A DNA stretch of 64,000 nucleotides from Aquincola tertiaricarbonis (GCF_000969605.1 NZ_JZUE01000003.1:1-64000), one strand, 5' to 3'. Counted from the stretch's first letter, positions 28,991 to 38,525 are shown. Translations and numbers: made by a program. The notes: a model not told the origin generated them from the sequence alone.

Positions 28991-31249
28991 TTGAACAAGC
29001 CGAACGACTTCGAACTGCGTTACGTCGATCCCGACACCATCGACCACAACCCGACCCGCAACGCCAGCTTCGACGCCGTGCTGCAGACGCGGCTGTCGCG
29101 TCGCTCCCTCCTGCGCGGCAGCGTGGGCACCGCGGCCACCGCACTGCTGGGCGGCATCGGCCTGTCGGCCTGCGGCGGTGACAGCGACAACGACAACGAC
29201 GACGCCCTGCAGCCGCTGACGGCCCTGGCCTTCACCCCCGTGGCCAAGAGCGTGGCCGACGTGTGCAGCGTGCCGGCCGGCTACACCGCCAGCGTGATCT
29301 ATGCGCTGGGCGACCCCATCACCGCCAGCGCCACCGCCTACAAGAACGACGGCACCGACGGCGACTTCGACAACCGTGCCGGCGACCACCACGACGGCAT
29401 GGAGTACTTCGGCCTGTCGGCCGACGGCACCCGCCGCGACCCCAACGGTTCCGAGCGCGGCCTGCTGGCCATGAACCACGAGGCCACCAGCCATGCCGGC
29501 ACCGAGCGGGCATCGGCCTTCGTGCATGCCAACGGCGGCACCAACACGCTGCCGCGTCCGGCCGCCGAAGTGGACCGCGAGGTGCCGCTGCATGGCGTCT
29601 CGGTGGTGGAAGTGCGCAAGGTCAACGGTGTCTTCGGCACCGTCCAGGCCTCGGCCTACAACCGCCGCATCACGCCGCTCACGCCGGTGGAGATCTCCGG
29701 CGCGGCCCGTGGCAATGCGCTGATGAAGACCAAGTACTCCACCGCCGGTACCGCCGGCCGCGGCACGCTGAACAACTGCGGCACCGGCATCACGCCCTGG
29801 GGCACGATGCTGACGGGCGAAGAGAACTGGGCCGGCTACTTCTTCCGCTCGTCCACCGACAACGCCGCGCGCGGCGACAAGAGCGTGGCCTCGCTCAACC
29901 GCTATGGCCGCACCCAGGGCTCGGCCAGCCGCCACGGCTGGGAAACCGGCGGCACCGACGACAAGTACGCCCGCTGGAACATCAGCAAGACCGGCGCCTC
30001 GGCCGACGGCAGCGACGACTACCGCAACGAGCTGAACACGTTCGGCTACCTGGTTGAGATCGACGCCTACGACAAGTCCAAGGCCATCAAGAAGCGCACC
30101 TCGCTGGGCCGCTTCGCGCACGAGAGCGCCGCCTTCAGCAAGCTGGTGGAAGGCAAGCCGCTGGCCGTGTACATGGGCGACGACTCGCGCGGCGAGTACA
30201 TCTACAAGTGGGTGTCGGCCGCCAACTGGGTGGCCGCCGATGCCAACGCCGCCGACCGCATCGCCACCGGCGACAAGTACCTGGACAGCGGCAAGCTGTA
30301 TGTGGCCAAGTTCAATGCCGACGGCTCGGGCCAGTGGATCGAGCTGAGCATCGACAACGCGGCGATCAAGGGCTACGCCGCCTATGCGTTCGCCGACCAG
30401 GCCGACGTGGTGGTCAACGCCCGCCTGGCTGCCGACGCGGTGGGCGCCACCAAGATGGACCGCCCGGAGTGGTGCGCCACCCATCCCACCACCGGCGAGG
30501 TGTACTTCACCCTCACCAACAACAGCAACCGCAAGGTGGAAGCCTCGGGCAGCTCGCAGGCCGCGGTGGATGCCGCCAACCCGCGCGCCTATGCCGACAG
30601 CTACGGCGGCGCCGCCGCCGGCTCGCCGGGCAACATCAACGGTCACATCGTGCGCCTGGCCGAAACCGCGGGCGAAGCGGCCGCGACCGGCTTCAAGTGG
30701 GACGTGTACCTGTTCGGCGCCGAGGCGGGCAGCGATGCCGCCAAGGTGAACCTGTCGTCGCTGACGGCCGACCAGGACTTCTCCAGCCCCGACGGCCTGT
30801 GGTTCAGCAAGGCCACCGGCCTGTGCTGGATCCAGACCGACGACGGCGCCTACACCGACGTCACCAACTGCATGATGCTGGCCGGCATCCCCGGCACGGT
30901 GGGCGACGGCGCGGCCCGCACGCTGGCCTACAGCAAGGCCGACGGCAGCGCGCTGAACGTGACCACCTACGTGGGCAAGGCGCCCACCCCGGCCACGCTG
31001 CGCCGCTTCCTGGTGGGCCCGAAGGACTGCGAGATCACCGGCTGCGCCGAGACGCCGGACGGCCAGGCGCTGTTCGTCAACATCCAGCACCCGGGCGAGA
31101 CCATCAGCTCGGCCACGGTGACCGACCCCAGCAAGTACCTGAGCCACTGGCCCGGCAACGCCGGCTACGGCGCCGGCGGTGCAAACGCCCGGCCGCGCTC
31201 GGCCACCATCGTGATCACCAAGACCGGCGGCGGCGTCGTCGGCAGCTGA
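28991..31249 (+). CDS. phoX: PhoX-type alkaline phosphatase (DUF839), Tat-exported
   Basis: A 752-residue PhoX-family phosphatase, a calcium/iron metalloenzyme that releases phosphate from phosphate esters in the periplasm or at the cell surface. The Tat motif SRRSLLRG (residues 36-43) is followed by a hydrophobic stretch and a lipobox-like LSAC ending at Cys61. Family landmarks include LLAMNHEATS, TGEENWAGYF, MGDDSRGEYIYKWVS, CATHPTTGEVYFTLTN and SPDGLWFSKATG. TTG at 28991 is preferred: GAGG lies 6 bases ahead, whereas the ATG at 28925 falls inside the third Pho-box repeat. It is followed by a strong terminator. Control by PhoB is predicted from the repeats upstream. Confidence 0.88.
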   Translation: MNKPNDFELRYVDPDTIDHNPTRNASFDAVLQTRLSRRSLLRGSVGTAATALLGGIGLSACGGDSDNDNDDALQPLTALAFTPVAKSVADVCSVPAGYTASVIYALGDPITASATAYKNDGTDGDFDNRAGDHHDGMEYFGLSADGTRRDPNGSERGLLAMNHEATSHAGTERASAFVHANGGTNTLPRPAAEVDREVPLHGVSVVEVRKVNGVFGTVQASAYNRRITPLTPVEISGAARGNALMKTKYSTAGTAGRGTLNNCGTGITPWGTMLTGEENWAGYFFRSSTDNAARGDKSVASLNRYGRTQGSASRHGWETGGTDDKYARWNISKTGASADGSDDYRNELNTFGYLVEIDAYDKSKAIKKRTSLGRFAHESAAFSKLVEGKPLAVYMGDDSRGEYIYKWVSAANWVAADANAADRIATGDKYLDSGKLYVAKFNADGSGQWIELSIDNAAIKGYAAYAFADQADVVVNARLAADAVGATKMDRPEWCATHPTTGEVYFTLTNNSNRKVEASGSSQAAVDAANPRAYADSYGGAAAGSPGNINGHIVRLAETAGEAAATGFKWDVYLFGAEAGSDAAKVNLSSLTADQDFSSPDGLWFSKATGLCWIQTDDGAYTDVTNCMMLAGIPGTVGDGAARTLAYSKADGSALNVTTYVGKAPTPATLRRFLVGPKDCEITGCAETPDGQALFVNIQHPGETISSATVTDPSKYLSHWPGNAGYGAGGANARPRSATIVITKTGGGVVGS

Positions 31250-31272
31250 TCGGCGCAACCCGCCAAGTAAAA

Positions 31273-31296
31273 GGCCGGCGCAAGCCGGCCTTTTTT
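31273..31296. terminator. bidirectional intrinsic terminator after phoX
   Basis: GGCCGGC-GCAA-GCCGGCC (31273-31290) followed by six T residues ends phoX. On the other strand the same stem is followed by TTTTACTT, so it can also end the convergent BPSS1780-family gene. It is the clearest intrinsic terminator in the window. Confidence 0.9.
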
Positions 31297-31315
31297 CGTT
31301 GGCGCCGCGGCGGGC

Positions 31316-32131
31316 TCAGTCCGGCTGGCCGAAGGTGTCGACGAAGCTGAAGTACAGCGATGCGTAGAAGGCCACGGTGAACATCAGCGCGGCCGGCATC
31401 GCGGCCACGCCCACCAGCTGCCGCGCACCCAGCAACGAGAACACGGTGGCGGTGACGATGCCGAACACGCCCACCACCAGCGCCCACGCCAGGCCGTACA
31501 TGAAGAAGGCGGCCTTGGTGCGCCACACGGCCACGGTGCTGGAGAACAGCGCCTGCGCCACGCCCTGGCCGCCCCACCACACCAGGGCCGGCGCATGCCA
31601 GAAGGGCACCGCCAGCAGCGCGGCCAGGCCGAAACGCACCAGCAGGCCGTTGACCAGCGCCGGATCGGCCAGCAGCTGCTGCATCTCGGCCTCGGCGGCG
31701 TCGGTGCTCTCGCCGCTGGCCATCAGCACCTGCAGGCGGTCGAAGCGGCCGCCGTCGATGCTGCCGCTCAGCCAGATGATCAGCAGCGTGACCAGCGCAT
31801 ACAGGCCGCACAGCACCAGCAGCGCCTTGCGCCGGCGCTGCGCATCCACCTGGCCGGGCAGCGTGCGCAGCGGCTCGATCAGCTGGCCGGGGTGCACCGG
31901 CCCGCCGGCCAGCGCCGAGCGGGTGGCGATCATGTAGCCCAGCGACAGCAGCGGCAGCGCCAGCACCAGCAGCACGCCGCCCGCAGGCACGGCCATCACC
32001 AGCACGCCCACGAACATGAAGGTGATGAACAGGCTGGCCAGCGCCATCGGCCGCTTGAAGAAGGTGCGGAAGCCTTCGCGCGTCCAGGCGATGCCCTGGC
32101 GCGGCGCAACCGGGTGAAGATGAAACGTCAT
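31316..32131 (-). CDS. BPSS1780-family membrane protein
   Basis: A 271-residue integral membrane protein. I recognise it as the BPSS1780-type family widespread in Burkholderiales, function unknown. After a polar N-terminus (VAPRQGIAWTREGFRTFFKRP) come two helices near residues 30-70, one near 105-122, a soluble segment (about 125-165), and two or three more helices to the end (VVGVFGIVTATVFSLLGA and a final aromatic helix). ATG at 32131 is taken because the conserved N-terminus starts there. It lies 46 bases downstream of thrB on the same strand and is convergent with phoX. No catalytic motif is visible. Confidence 0.8.
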   Translation of the reverse strand: MTFHLHPVAPRQGIAWTREGFRTFFKRPMALASLFITFMFVGVLVMAVPAGGVLLVLALPLLSLGYMIATRSALAGGPVHPGQLIEPLRTLPGQVDAQRRRKALLVLCGLYALVTLLIIWLSGSIDGGRFDRLQVLMASGESTDAAEAEMQQLLADPALVNGLLVRFGLAALLAVPFWHAPALVWWGGQGVAQALFSSTVAVWRTKAAFFMYGLAWALVVGVFGIVTATVFSLLGARQLVGVAAMPAALMFTVAFYASLYFSFVDTFGQPD

Positions 32132-32177
32132 GGGATGTTCACGCGCGGTGCGCGGGTTGGGTGGGGCCGCGGCGCTG

Positions 32178-33146
32178 CTAGCGCGCCGGGTGCCATGGCC
32201 GTTCGACCCGCGCCCGCAGCACCCGTTCGAAGTGCGTGGGATCATGGGGCTTCAGCAGCGTGGCGTCGCGCGGCAGGTGGAAGTCCCACAGCCGCGATGT
32301 CCAGAAGCGAAGGGCCGCCGCACGCATCAGCGCGGGCAGCAGCCGGTGTTCATTGCCGTCCAGCGGGCGTTCGCGCTCGTAGGCGGCCACGAAGGCCGCG
32401 GCGCGTTCTTCCACCAGCGTGCCGGTGTCCAGGTCGATGCACCAGTCGTTCAGGCACACCGCGATGTCGAACAGCAGCGTGTCCACGCCGGCGAAGTAGA
32501 AGTCGAAGAAGCCGGTGAGCTTCTCGTGGCCCGGCAGGCCCGCGAACATCACGTTGTCGCGGAACAGGTCGGCATGGATGGGGCCGCGCGGCAGGCTCTG
32601 GAAGGCGGCCGATTCGGCCAGCGCCTGCTGGAAGGCCAGTTCCTCGCTGATCAGCGCATGCTGGCCGGGCGCCAGGTGGGGCAGCACCAGCGGAATGGTG
32701 TCGGTCCACCAGGCCAGGCCGCGCAGGTTGGGTTGCTGGCGCGGATAGTCGGCGCCGGCCAGGTGCATGCGCGCCAGCATGCCGCCCACCTGGGCGCAGT
32801 GGTGCAGGTCAGGCGCCAGCTGGTGCTCGCCTTCCAGCTTGTCCACCAGCGCGGCGGGCTTGCCCTTGAGCGTGTGCAGGATCTGGCCGGCCGCGTCGGC
32901 ATGCGGGTCCGGCACCGGGATGCCGCGCTGCGCCAGGTGCTGCATCAGGTGCAGGTAGAAGGGCAGCTGCTCGAAGGTCAGGCGCTCGAAGATCGTCAGC
33001 ACGTATTCGCCACGGTCGGTGGTGACGAAGTAGTTGGTGTTCTCGATGCCGGCGCGGATGCCGCGCAGCTCAAGCAGCGTGCCGACGCCCAGGCCGGCGA
33101 TGAAGGTGCGTGCCTCGTCCGGGGAGACTTCGGTGAAGACGGCCAC
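32178..33146 (-). CDS. thrB: homoserine kinase, type II (aminoglycoside phosphotransferase fold)
   Basis: A 322-residue kinase that phosphorylates homoserine in threonine synthesis. It belongs to the APH-fold ThrB type found in proteobacteria, not the GHMP type of E. coli. The nucleotide-binding GIENTNYFV (about residue 33), the Brenner motif GPIHADLFRDNVMF with catalytic Asp (about 190) and the metal-binding GFFDFYFAG (about 212) are present. The start codon is GTG, encoding the usual MAVFT opening. It begins 4 bases after the DUF2782 gene stop, suggesting an operon of DUF2782, thrB and the membrane protein. No thrA/thrC nearby. Confidence 0.93.
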   Translation of the reverse strand: MAVFTEVSPDEARTFIAGLGVGTLLELRGIRAGIENTNYFVTTDRGEYVLTIFERLTFEQLPFYLHLMQHLAQRGIPVPDPHADAAGQILHTLKGKPAALVDKLEGEHQLAPDLHHCAQVGGMLARMHLAGADYPRQQPNLRGLAWWTDTIPLVLPHLAPGQHALISEELAFQQALAESAAFQSLPRGPIHADLFRDNVMFAGLPGHEKLTGFFDFYFAGVDTLLFDIAVCLNDWCIDLDTGTLVEERAAAFVAAYERERPLDGNEHRLLPALMRAAALRFWTSRLWDFHLPRDATLLKPHDPTHFERVLRARVERPWHPAR

Positions 33147-33150
33147 CGCT

Positions 33151-33441
33151 TCAGAACGACAGCACGTTCCACACCCGCTGGCCCGCCGCGCCGCGGCTGG
33201 CCCCGGCGGCCTGCGACATGTTGCGCGCGCCGTCGGCCGGGATGATCTCGTACTCCTTGCCGCCGGCCTTCGGCCGCACCACCAGGCGCTGCGTCTGGCC
33301 GCGAACCTTCAGTTCCTCGATGCGAACGCCGTCGTCCTCGACCACGGTTTGTTGCACCTTGGGCTCGATCGGCTCGGCCGACACGGGGCCGTGCAGGGCC
33401 GCCAGGGCAGCAAACGGCAGGAGAAAACGGGCGGGGCTCAT
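33151..33441 (-). CDS. DUF2782 family exported protein
   Basis: A 96-residue small protein with a signal peptide (MSPARFLLPFAALAAL, cleavage near VSA-EP). The mature part is charged and ends WNVLSF. The middle segment with IEELKVRGQTQRLVVRPK and KEYEIIP is the part I recognise as DUF2782; these small periplasmic proteins commonly sit between polA and thrB in betaproteobacteria. Function unknown. ATG at 33441 is preferred over one 24 bases upstream because the signal peptide begins there. Divergent from polA with only 31 bases between starts. Confidence 0.75.
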   Translation of the reverse strand: MSPARFLLPFAALAALHGPVSAEPIEPKVQQTVVEDDGVRIEELKVRGQTQRLVVRPKAGGKEYEIIPADGARNMSQAAGASRGAAGQRVWNVLSF

Positions 33442-33460
33442 GGCGGCGATTCTAGCGACG

Positions 33461-33466
33461 CACAAT
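33461..33466 (+). promoter_or_regulatory. possible -10 hexamer for polA (leaderless arrangement)
   Basis: CACAAT ends exactly 6 bases before the polA ATG, the same spacing as at cysM. There is no Shine-Dalgarno, and no good -35 in the short divergent gap. Confidence 0.35.
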
Positions 33467-33472
33467 CACCGC

Positions 33473-36334
33473 ATGACCGAGACGACATCCGCCCCGGGCA
33501 GCGACGCCCACCGCACCACCGAGCCCGAAGCGGCGCCGCCCACCACGCTGCTGCTGGTGGACGGCAGCAGCTATCTCTACCGCGCCTACCACGCGCTGCC
33601 CGACCTGCGCGGGCCCGACAACTTCCCTACCGGCGCGCTGCACGGCATGGTGTCCATGCTCACCCGGCTGCGCGCGCAATTCCCGGCGGTGCATGCGGCC
33701 TGCGTGTTCGACGCCCCCGGCAAGACCTTTCGTGACGACCTGTATCCGCAGTACAAGGCGAACCGCGCCGCCATGCCCGAACCGCTGGCGCAGCAGATCC
33801 GGCCGATCCACGAGGTGGTGAAGCTGCTGGGCTGGCCGGTGCTGGAGATCCCCGGCATCGAGGCCGACGACGTCATCGGCACGCTGGCGCGCACCGTGGC
33901 TGCGCGTGGCGGCAAGGTCATCGTGTCCACCGGCGACAAGGACATGGCGCAGCTGGTGGACGAGCAGGTGGTGCTCATCAACACCATGAGCAACGAGTCG
34001 CTGGACATCGCCGGCGTGCAGGCCAAGTTCGGCGTGCCGCCGAACCGCATCGTCGACTACCTCACGCTGATCGGCGACACCGTGGACAACGTGCCCGGCG
34101 TGGACAAGGTGGGCCCCAAGACCGCTGCCAAGTGGCTGGCCGAGCATGGGTCGCTGGACGGCGTGGTGGCCGCGGCCGCCGGCATCAAGGGCGTGGCCGG
34201 CGAGAACCTGCGCAAGGCGCTCGACTGGCTGCCGCTGGGCCGCGAGCTGGTGACCATCCGCACCGATTGCGACCTGGCCGCGCATGTGCCCGGCTGGCCC
34301 GCCGACGAGTCGATGACCGCGCTGCATTTCGCCGAGCCCGACAACGCCGCGCTGCTCGACTTCTATGCCCGCTACGGCTTCAAGAGCCTGCGCCGCGAGC
34401 TGGAAGCGCGCATGGCGGCCACCGCGTCGATGTTCGCCTCGCCCGACGAGCCCTTCGCCGAGGGCCGGGGCGATGCCGCCCAGCCCGCCGCCACGGTGTG
34501 CGAGCCGGTGGCGGTGCAGGGCGTGTACGAGGCCATCACCGACTGGGAACGCTTCGACGCCTGGCTACAGCGGCTGCAGGCCGCGCCGCTGGCGGCCCTC
34601 GATACCGAGACCGATTCGCTGGACCCGATGCATGCGCGCATCGTGGGCATCAGCTTCGCGGTGCAGCCGCACGAGGCCGCCTACGTGCCGCTCGCCCACA
34701 ACTATGCCGACGCGCCCGCGCAGCTGCCGCTGGACGAGGTGCTGGCCCGCCTGAAGCCCTGGCTGGAAGACCCGGCCGCCGGCAAGATGGGCCAGAACGT
34801 CAAGTACGACACCCACGTGCTGGCCAACCACGGCATCCACGTGCGCGGCTGGCGCCACGACACGCTGCTGCAGAGCTATGTGCTGGAAGCGCACCTCACC
34901 CATGCGCTGGACAAGCTGGCCGACCGCCACCTGGGCCGCAAGGGCCTGACCTACGAGGACATCTGCGGCAAGGGCGCCAAGCAGATTCCGTTCGCGCAGG
35001 TGGACGTGAAGACCGCCACCACCTACAGCGGCGAGGACAGCGAGATGGTGCTGGATGTGCACCGCGTGCTGTGGCCGCAGCTCGAGGCGCAGCCGGCCGC
35101 CGCGCCCAGCCTGCGCTACGTGTACGAAAGCATCGAGCTGCCCACCAGCGAGGTGCTGCAGCGCATCGAGCGCCACGGCGTGCTGGTGGATGCCGGAGCG
35201 CTGGCGCGGCAAAGCCACCAGCTGGCCGAGCGCATGATGGCGCTGGAGCAAGAGGCCTACGAGATCGCCGGCCAGCCCTTCAACCTGGGCAGCCCGAAGC
35301 AGATCGGCGAGATCCTGTTCAGCAAGCTGGGCCTGCCGGTGGCCAAGCGCACCGCCAGCGGCGCGCCCTCCACCGACGAGGAAGTGCTGGAGAAGCTGGC
35401 CGCCGACTACCCGCTGCCCGCGCGGCTGCTGGAGCACCGCAGCCTCAGCAAGCTCAAGGGCACCTACACCGACAAGCTGCCGCTGATGATCAACCCCAAC
35501 ACCGGCCGCGTGCACACCAACTATGCACAGGCGGTGGCGGTGACGGGGCGGCTGTCCAGCAACGATCCCAACCTGCAGAACATCCCCATCCGCACGCCGG
35601 AAGGCCGCCGCGTGCGCGAGGCCTTCATCGCGCCCGAAGGCCATGTGATCGCCAGCGCCGACTACTCGCAGATCGAGCTGCGCATCATGGCCCACATCAG
35701 CGAGGACCCCGGCCTGCTGGGCGCCTTCGCCGAGGGCCGCGACGTGCACCGGGCCACCGCGGCCGAGGTGTTCGGCGTGGCGCTCGACCAGGTGAGCAGC
35801 GAGCAGCGGCGCTATGCCAAGGTCATCAACTTCGGGCTCATCTACGGCATGGGCGCCTTCGGGCTGGCCAGCAACCTGGGCATCGACCAGAAGGCCGCGC
35901 GCAACTACATCGACCGCTACTTCGACCGCTTTGCCGGCGTCAAGCGCTACATGGACGAGACCCGTGCCAGCGCGGCCCAGCGCGGCTACGTGGAAACGCT
36001 GTTCGGCCGCCGCATCGTGCTGCCGGAGATCCAGGGTGGCAGCGGCCCGCGCCGCGCCGCGGCCGAGCGCCAGGCCATCAATGCGCCGATGCAGGGCACC
36101 GCGGCCGACCTGATCAAGCTGGCGATGATCGCGGTGCAGGCCGAGATCGACCGCGCCGCCAAGGCCACGCGCATCGTGATGCAGGTGCACGACGAACTGG
36201 TGTTCGAGGTGCCCGAGGCCGAGGTGGACTGGGTGCGCAGCGAGGTGCCCCGCCTGATGGCCGGCGTGGCCGCGCTGAAGGTGCCGCTGCTGGCAGAGGT
36301 GGGCATCGGCCCCAACTGGGACCAGGCGCACTGA
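33473..36334 (+). CDS. polA: DNA polymerase I
   Basis: A 953-residue polymerase for Okazaki-fragment maturation and repair. Three domains are intact: the 5'-3' nuclease (LVDGSSYLYRAYHAL near residue 28, GIEADDVIGTLA, STGDKDMAQL), the 3'-5' proofreading exonuclease with the DxE pair Asp377/Glu379 (ALDTETDSLD), and the polymerase with motif A Asp730 (SADYSQIELR), motif B (KVINFGLIYGMG) and motif C His906-Asp907 (QVHDELVFE). Proofreading is therefore expected to be active. It has a 27-residue acidic/Thr-rich N-terminal extension before the nuclease. ppk starts 46 bases downstream. Confidence 0.97.
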   Translation: MTETTSAPGSDAHRTTEPEAAPPTTLLLVDGSSYLYRAYHALPDLRGPDNFPTGALHGMVSMLTRLRAQFPAVHAACVFDAPGKTFRDDLYPQYKANRAAMPEPLAQQIRPIHEVVKLLGWPVLEIPGIEADDVIGTLARTVAARGGKVIVSTGDKDMAQLVDEQVVLINTMSNESLDIAGVQAKFGVPPNRIVDYLTLIGDTVDNVPGVDKVGPKTAAKWLAEHGSLDGVVAAAAGIKGVAGENLRKALDWLPLGRELVTIRTDCDLAAHVPGWPADESMTALHFAEPDNAALLDFYARYGFKSLRRELEARMAATASMFASPDEPFAEGRGDAAQPAATVCEPVAVQGVYEAITDWERFDAWLQRLQAAPLAALDTETDSLDPMHARIVGISFAVQPHEAAYVPLAHNYADAPAQLPLDEVLARLKPWLEDPAAGKMGQNVKYDTHVLANHGIHVRGWRHDTLLQSYVLEAHLTHALDKLADRHLGRKGLTYEDICGKGAKQIPFAQVDVKTATTYSGEDSEMVLDVHRVLWPQLEAQPAAAPSLRYVYESIELPTSEVLQRIERHGVLVDAGALARQSHQLAERMMALEQEAYEIAGQPFNLGSPKQIGEILFSKLGLPVAKRTASGAPSTDEEVLEKLAADYPLPARLLEHRSLSKLKGTYTDKLPLMINPNTGRVHTNYAQAVAVTGRLSSNDPNLQNIPIRTPEGRRVREAFIAPEGHVIASADYSQIELRIMAHISEDPGLLGAFAEGRDVHRATAAEVFGVALDQVSSEQRRYAKVINFGLIYGMGAFGLASNLGIDQKAARNYIDRYFDRFAGVKRYMDETRASAAQRGYVETLFGRRIVLPEIQGGSGPRRAAAERQAINAPMQGTAADLIKLAMIAVQAEIDRAAKATRIVMQVHDELVFEVPEAEVDWVRSEVPRLMAGVAALKVPLLAEVGIGPNWDQAH

Positions 36335-36340
36335 CCGCGT

Positions 36341-36374
36341 CTGTCACATTTCTTTCGCACAAGGTTCATAAACT
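36341..36374 (+). promoter_or_regulatory. Pho box and -10 for ppk
   Basis: CTGTCAC (36341-36347) and CTTTCGC (36352-36358) are heptamers at 11-bp period, with a weaker GGTTCAT at the next step (36363-36369). Exactly 10 bp after the second heptamer lies TAAACT (36369-36374), a fair -10. This is the geometry of a PhoB-activated promoter, and it fits into the 46-base gap after polA. The predicted start falls on the ppk ATG. Confidence 0.6.
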
Positions 36375-36380
36375 GGCTTC

Positions 36381-38513
36381 ATGCCGGATGTCTCAGATCA
36401 GCCGTATCCGAACGCCGCCGAGGCGGCGCGGGCCGCTGCCTTGCCGTTGCCGCCTGGGGCCGCGCCGGTCACCCTGGCGCCGCTGAACCGCGAACAGGCG
36501 ATCCTGGAGTTCAACCGCCGCGTACTGGCCCAGGCCAGCCGGCCCGACGTGCCGCTGCTGGAGCGGCTGCGCTACATCACCATCGTCTCGTCCAACCTCG
36601 ACGAGTTCTTCGAGGTGCGGTATGCCGACTACCTGGAGGCCGCGGCCGCCATGGGCTCGGCGGCCGATGCCGACCTGCAGGCGCTGTCGGCCGATGCGCA
36701 CACGCTGATCGACGAGCAGTACGCCCTGTTCAACGAGCAGGTGATGCCGGCGCTGGCCGAAGAAGGCATCGTGGTGCTCAACCATGCCGAGCGCAACCCG
36801 GCGCAGCGCCAGTGGGTGGCCCGCTTCTTCGAGCGGCAGGTGATGCCGCTGCTGGTGCCGGTGGGGCTGGATCCGGCGCACCCGTTCCCGCTGGTGGCCA
36901 ACAAGAGCCTGAACTTCATCGTCCGCCTCAGCGGGCGCGATGCCTTCGGGCGCGCCAGCAGCATCGCCATCGTCAAGGTGCCGCGGGTGCTGCCCCGGGT
37001 CATCAAGCTGCCGGCCACCGTGTGCAACAAGGGCGAGCAGGGCTTCGTGCTGCTGTCCAGCGTGATCCGCGCGCACCTGGGCGACCTGTTCGCCGGACGC
37101 GAGGTGGAGACCTTCTCGCAGTTTCGCGTCACCCGCGATTCCGACCTGGAGGTGGACGAGGACGACGTCACCAACCTGCGGCAGGCGCTGCGCTCGGGCC
37201 TGACCACCCGGCACTTCGGCCAGGCGGTGCGGCTGGAGGTGGTCAAGAGCTGCCCCGAGGAGCTGTCGGCCTTCCTGCTGCAGCAGTTCGCGCTGCCGGC
37301 CGCGGCGCTGTACCGCGTCAACGGGCCGGTGAACCTGGTGCGGCTGAACCAGCTGATCGACCAGGCCGCGGCCGACCGCCTGCGCTTTGCGCACCATGAG
37401 CCAGCCTGGCCGGTGCACCGGCTGCCGCGCTCGCAGTCCATCTTCGCGCGGCTGCGCCAGGGCGACGTGCTGCTGCACCATCCGTTCGAGAGCTTCGAGC
37501 CGGTGGTGCAGTTCCTGCGCGAAGCGGTGAACGATCCCGACGTGCTGGCCATCAAGCAGACCATCTATCGCACCGGCAGCCAGAGCGTGCTGATGGACCT
37601 GCTGATCGAGGCCACCCGCCGCGGCAAGGAAGTGATGGTGGTGGTGGAGCTGAAGGCGCGCTTCGACGAGGAGGCCAACATCAACTGGGCCGAGCGGCTG
37701 GAAGCCGTGGGCGCGCAGGTGGTGTACGGCATCGTCGGCCTGAAGACCCATGCCAAGCTGCTGCTGGTGACGCGGCGCGAAGGCGTGCGCCTGCGCCGCT
37801 ACGGCCACCTGTCCACCGGCAACTACAACCCGCGCACCGCGCGGCTGTACACCGACATCGGCTACCTCACCGCCGACGAGCACCTGACGGCCGATGCCGA
37901 CGCGGTGTTCCACCAGCTGGCCAGCCTCACCGCGATGAAGCCGCCGCGCCACCTGCTGACCGCGCCCTTCGTGCTGCACGGCCGCATGCTCAAGCACCTG
38001 CACCAGGTGGCCGATGCGGCACGCGAAGGCCGGCCGGCGCGGGTGGTGGTCAAGTGCAATGCGCTCACCGACCCGCAGCTCATCGCCGGCCTGGTGGCCG
38101 CGGCGCAGGCCGGCGCGCACATCGACCTGGTGGTACGGGGCGCCTGCATGCTGCGCCCGGGGGTAGAGGGCTTCACCGAGCGCATCCGCGTGCGCTCCAT
38201 CGTCGGCCGCTTCCTGGAGCACACCCGGGTGCTGTACTTCCGCTGGGGCGACGACGACGACCACGAGGCGCTGTACCTCAGCAGCGCCGACTGGATGAGC
38301 CGCAACATGTTCCGCCGCATCGAGGTGGCCTGGCCCATCCACGACCGCGCGCTGCGCCAGCGTGTGATCGACGAATGCCTGGTGCCCTACCTGCACGACA
38401 CCCGCGAAGCCTGGCTGCTGCGCTCCGACGGGCACTACGAGCCGGTGGCCGCCGCCGATGGCGGACCCGGGGTGAGCGCCCAGCAGGCGCTGATGGGCCG
38501 CTTCGGCGGTTGA
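36381..38513 (+). CDS. ppk: polyphosphate kinase 1
   Basis: A 710-residue PPK1 that reversibly transfers the terminal phosphate of ATP onto polyphosphate. The N-terminal domain opens LNREQAILEFNRRVLAQA after a 35-residue Ala/Pro-rich leader. The catalytic phospholipase-D-like half contains the phosphorylated histidine in GLKTHAKLLLVTRREG and the partner segment RSIVGRFLEHTRVLYF. FALDR-type metal loops appear as IKQTIYRTGS. There is no Shine-Dalgarno before ATG 36381, and a -10-like TAAACT ends 6 bases ahead, so the message may be leaderless. sixA follows after 12 bases. Confidence 0.95.
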   Translation: MPDVSDQPYPNAAEAARAAALPLPPGAAPVTLAPLNREQAILEFNRRVLAQASRPDVPLLERLRYITIVSSNLDEFFEVRYADYLEAAAAMGSAADADLQALSADAHTLIDEQYALFNEQVMPALAEEGIVVLNHAERNPAQRQWVARFFERQVMPLLVPVGLDPAHPFPLVANKSLNFIVRLSGRDAFGRASSIAIVKVPRVLPRVIKLPATVCNKGEQGFVLLSSVIRAHLGDLFAGREVETFSQFRVTRDSDLEVDEDDVTNLRQALRSGLTTRHFGQAVRLEVVKSCPEELSAFLLQQFALPAAALYRVNGPVNLVRLNQLIDQAAADRLRFAHHEPAWPVHRLPRSQSIFARLRQGDVLLHHPFESFEPVVQFLREAVNDPDVLAIKQTIYRTGSQSVLMDLLIEATRRGKEVMVVVELKARFDEEANINWAERLEAVGAQVVYGIVGLKTHAKLLLVTRREGVRLRRYGHLSTGNYNPRTARLYTDIGYLTADEHLTADADAVFHQLASLTAMKPPRHLLTAPFVLHGRMLKHLHQVADAAREGRPARVVVKCNALTDPQLIAGLVAAAQAGAHIDLVVRGACMLRPGVEGFTERIRVRSIVGRFLEHTRVLYFRWGDDDDHEALYLSSADWMSRNMFRRIEVAWPIHDRALRQRVIDECLVPYLHDTREAWLLRSDGHYEPVAAADGGPGVSAQQALMGRFGG

Positions 38514-38525
38514 GGAAAGGCGACG

